Assembly: GCA_021796055.1 (NCBI GenBank) | Contig: JAJYOS010000339.1 | Coordinates: 1-7,064 of the forward strand | Direction: 5' to 3' | DNA from: Bacteroidota bacterium | Lineage (GTDB): Bacteria > Bacteroidota > Kryptoniia > Kryptoniales > JAKASW01 | Length of the DNA stretch: 7,064 nucleotides | Part shown: in pieces, positions 6,616 to 7,064 of the stretch | Numbering within the stretch: position 1 is the stretch's first letter | Layout of the letters: the number at the start of each line of letters is the position of its first letter | The notes under the pieces: model-generated | What the model was told of the DNA's origin: nothing | The model's database searches: none | The model's input: only the letters and a program-made list of their open reading frames with translations | Made by a program: the position numbers and the translations under genes

Positions 6616-6648
6616 CAGCTTCGCCTTGGAAATGAGTCCACGAAGTTG
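6616..6648 (+). other. Candidate RNA hairpin with a 3-base bulge
   Basis: CAGCTTCG at 6616-6623 pairs with CGAAGTTG at 6641-6648 (one G-U pair), then TGGA pairs with TCCA around a six-base loop, with CCT bulged on the left. The G-U pair works only if the plus strand is transcribed. Twelve pairs in total; a real role is unproven. Confidence 0.25.
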
Positions 6649-6668
6649 AAGTCAGCAGGCACTTATTC

Positions 6669-6698
6669 TTGTAAATAGAAAATTCATTGACTTATTAT
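6669..6698 (+). promoter_or_regulatory. Candidate sigma70-type promoter for tatD
   Basis: TTGTAA at 6669-6674 and TATTAT at 6693-6698 are separated by 18 bases within the most AT-rich part of the window, about 40 bases before the tatD start. The hexamers are reasonable but imperfect, and AT-rich DNA gives such pairs easily. Confidence 0.35.
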
Positions 6699-6739
6699 CA
6701 TAAATCTCGCGCACTTCCATCAACGGATAGCAGGCAGAA

Positions 6740-7064
6740 ATGACTTACTTAGTCGATACTCACGCGCATCTCAACCATGATAAATTCCAGGACATTGAAG
6801 AGACCCTGAAGAGGTCATCGGGCGCTGGCGTGGATCATGTCATCGTCCCGGGTTGGGATCTCCCTTCCAGCGAAAAGGCCATCGCGCTCGCCGAGAGATT
6901 CGAGAGAGTTTATGCCGCAGTTGGATTCCATCCTCATGACGCGGCCGGCGCCGACGATGCATCGCTCGCCAGGATCGCCGACATGTCTTCTCATCCAAAG
7001 GTGGTGGCGATAGGTGAGATTGGACTCGATTATCATTACAACTTATCCCCGCCAGAAAATGTTC
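6740..7064 (+). CDS. tatD: TatD-family metal-dependent hydrolase (DNase), 5' part; runs off the window
   Basis: The first 108 codons of a TatD-family enzyme, cytoplasmic TIM-barrel metal hydrolases with DNase activity in characterised members. Visible ligand motifs are THAHL (His8 and His10), GFHPH at 62-66, and IGEIGLDY at 91-98 with the metal-binding Glu93, all at the expected positions; this is somewhat less than half of the usual ~255-260 residues. The start is fixed: an in-frame TAG at 6728-6730 lies just upstream and ATG 6740 is the first start codon after it. The SD is weak (AGGCAG shortly before). Transcribed away from the por-kor operon, probably from its own promoter, with no evident functional link to it. 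The family has several paralogues per genome, so the exact orthologue name is uncertain. Confidence 0.9.
   Translation, partial: MTYLVDTHAHLNHDKFQDIEETLKRSSGAGVDHVIVPGWDLPSSEKAIALAERFERVYAAVGFHPHDAAGADDASLARIADMSSHPKVVAIGEIGLDYHYNLSPPENV

Larger units (their letters stand above)
6551..6739. other. AT-rich non-coding stretch upstream of tatD
   Basis: I see no coding frame of note in this 189-base segment. It contains a weak A/T-rich dyad (TTTCGC at 6568-6573 with GCGAAA at 6582-6587, eight-base loop), the bulged hairpin at 6616-6648, and a promoter-like pair of hexamers before tatD. No tRNA or known riboswitch was recognised. Confidence 0.5.

Noticed and set aside
6815..7036. Minus-strand 73-codon frame opposite tatD
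   Set aside because: It is antisense to the metal-ligand motifs of TatD and shows no features of its own.

Overview
The window is a bacterial chromosome segment of roughly balanced GC, dominated by one minus-strand operon for 2-oxoacid:ferredoxin oxidoreductases (OFORs). It looks like an anaerobe or facultative anaerobe that handles pyruvate and 2-oxoglutarate through CoA- and ferredoxin-dependent enzymes. No rRNA or other strong marker is present, so I do not assign a phylum. Shine-Dalgarno (SD) sites are strong and genes are tightly packed, as in bacteria.

Layout, reading the minus strand from right to left: porG (gamma subunit, 6266-5655); an 11-base gap; a GltD/NfnB-like FAD-NADP oxidoreductase fused to a two-cluster ferredoxin domain (5643-3940); a 4-base ATGA overlap; porA (alpha, 3943-2654); no gap; porB (beta, 2653-1652); a 162-base gap; korA (alpha, 1489-356); a 10-base gap; korB (beta, from 345), which is cut short at the left edge. 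The ferredoxin domain of the flavoprotein probably stands in for the missing delta subunit, and its flavin and NADP modules would connect the enzyme to NADP(H). Two alpha/beta pairs share one visible gamma and one visible delta-like module.

The right end holds a 473-base divergent region and then, on the plus strand, the first 108 codons of a TatD-family metal-dependent hydrolase. The divergent region contains a possible 53-residue small ORF with an exceptionally good SD site, an 11-bp imperfect inverted repeat inside it, a second hairpin, and a plausible sigma70-type promoter for tatD.

The main warning concerns the left edge. The first 18 bases are an exact copy, in inverted orientation relative to korB, of a stretch of porB, and they create the stop codon that truncates korB. 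This looks like a chimeric contig end rather than a real mutation. The main biological point is the flavoprotein-ferredoxin fusion embedded between the gamma and alpha genes of an OFOR.
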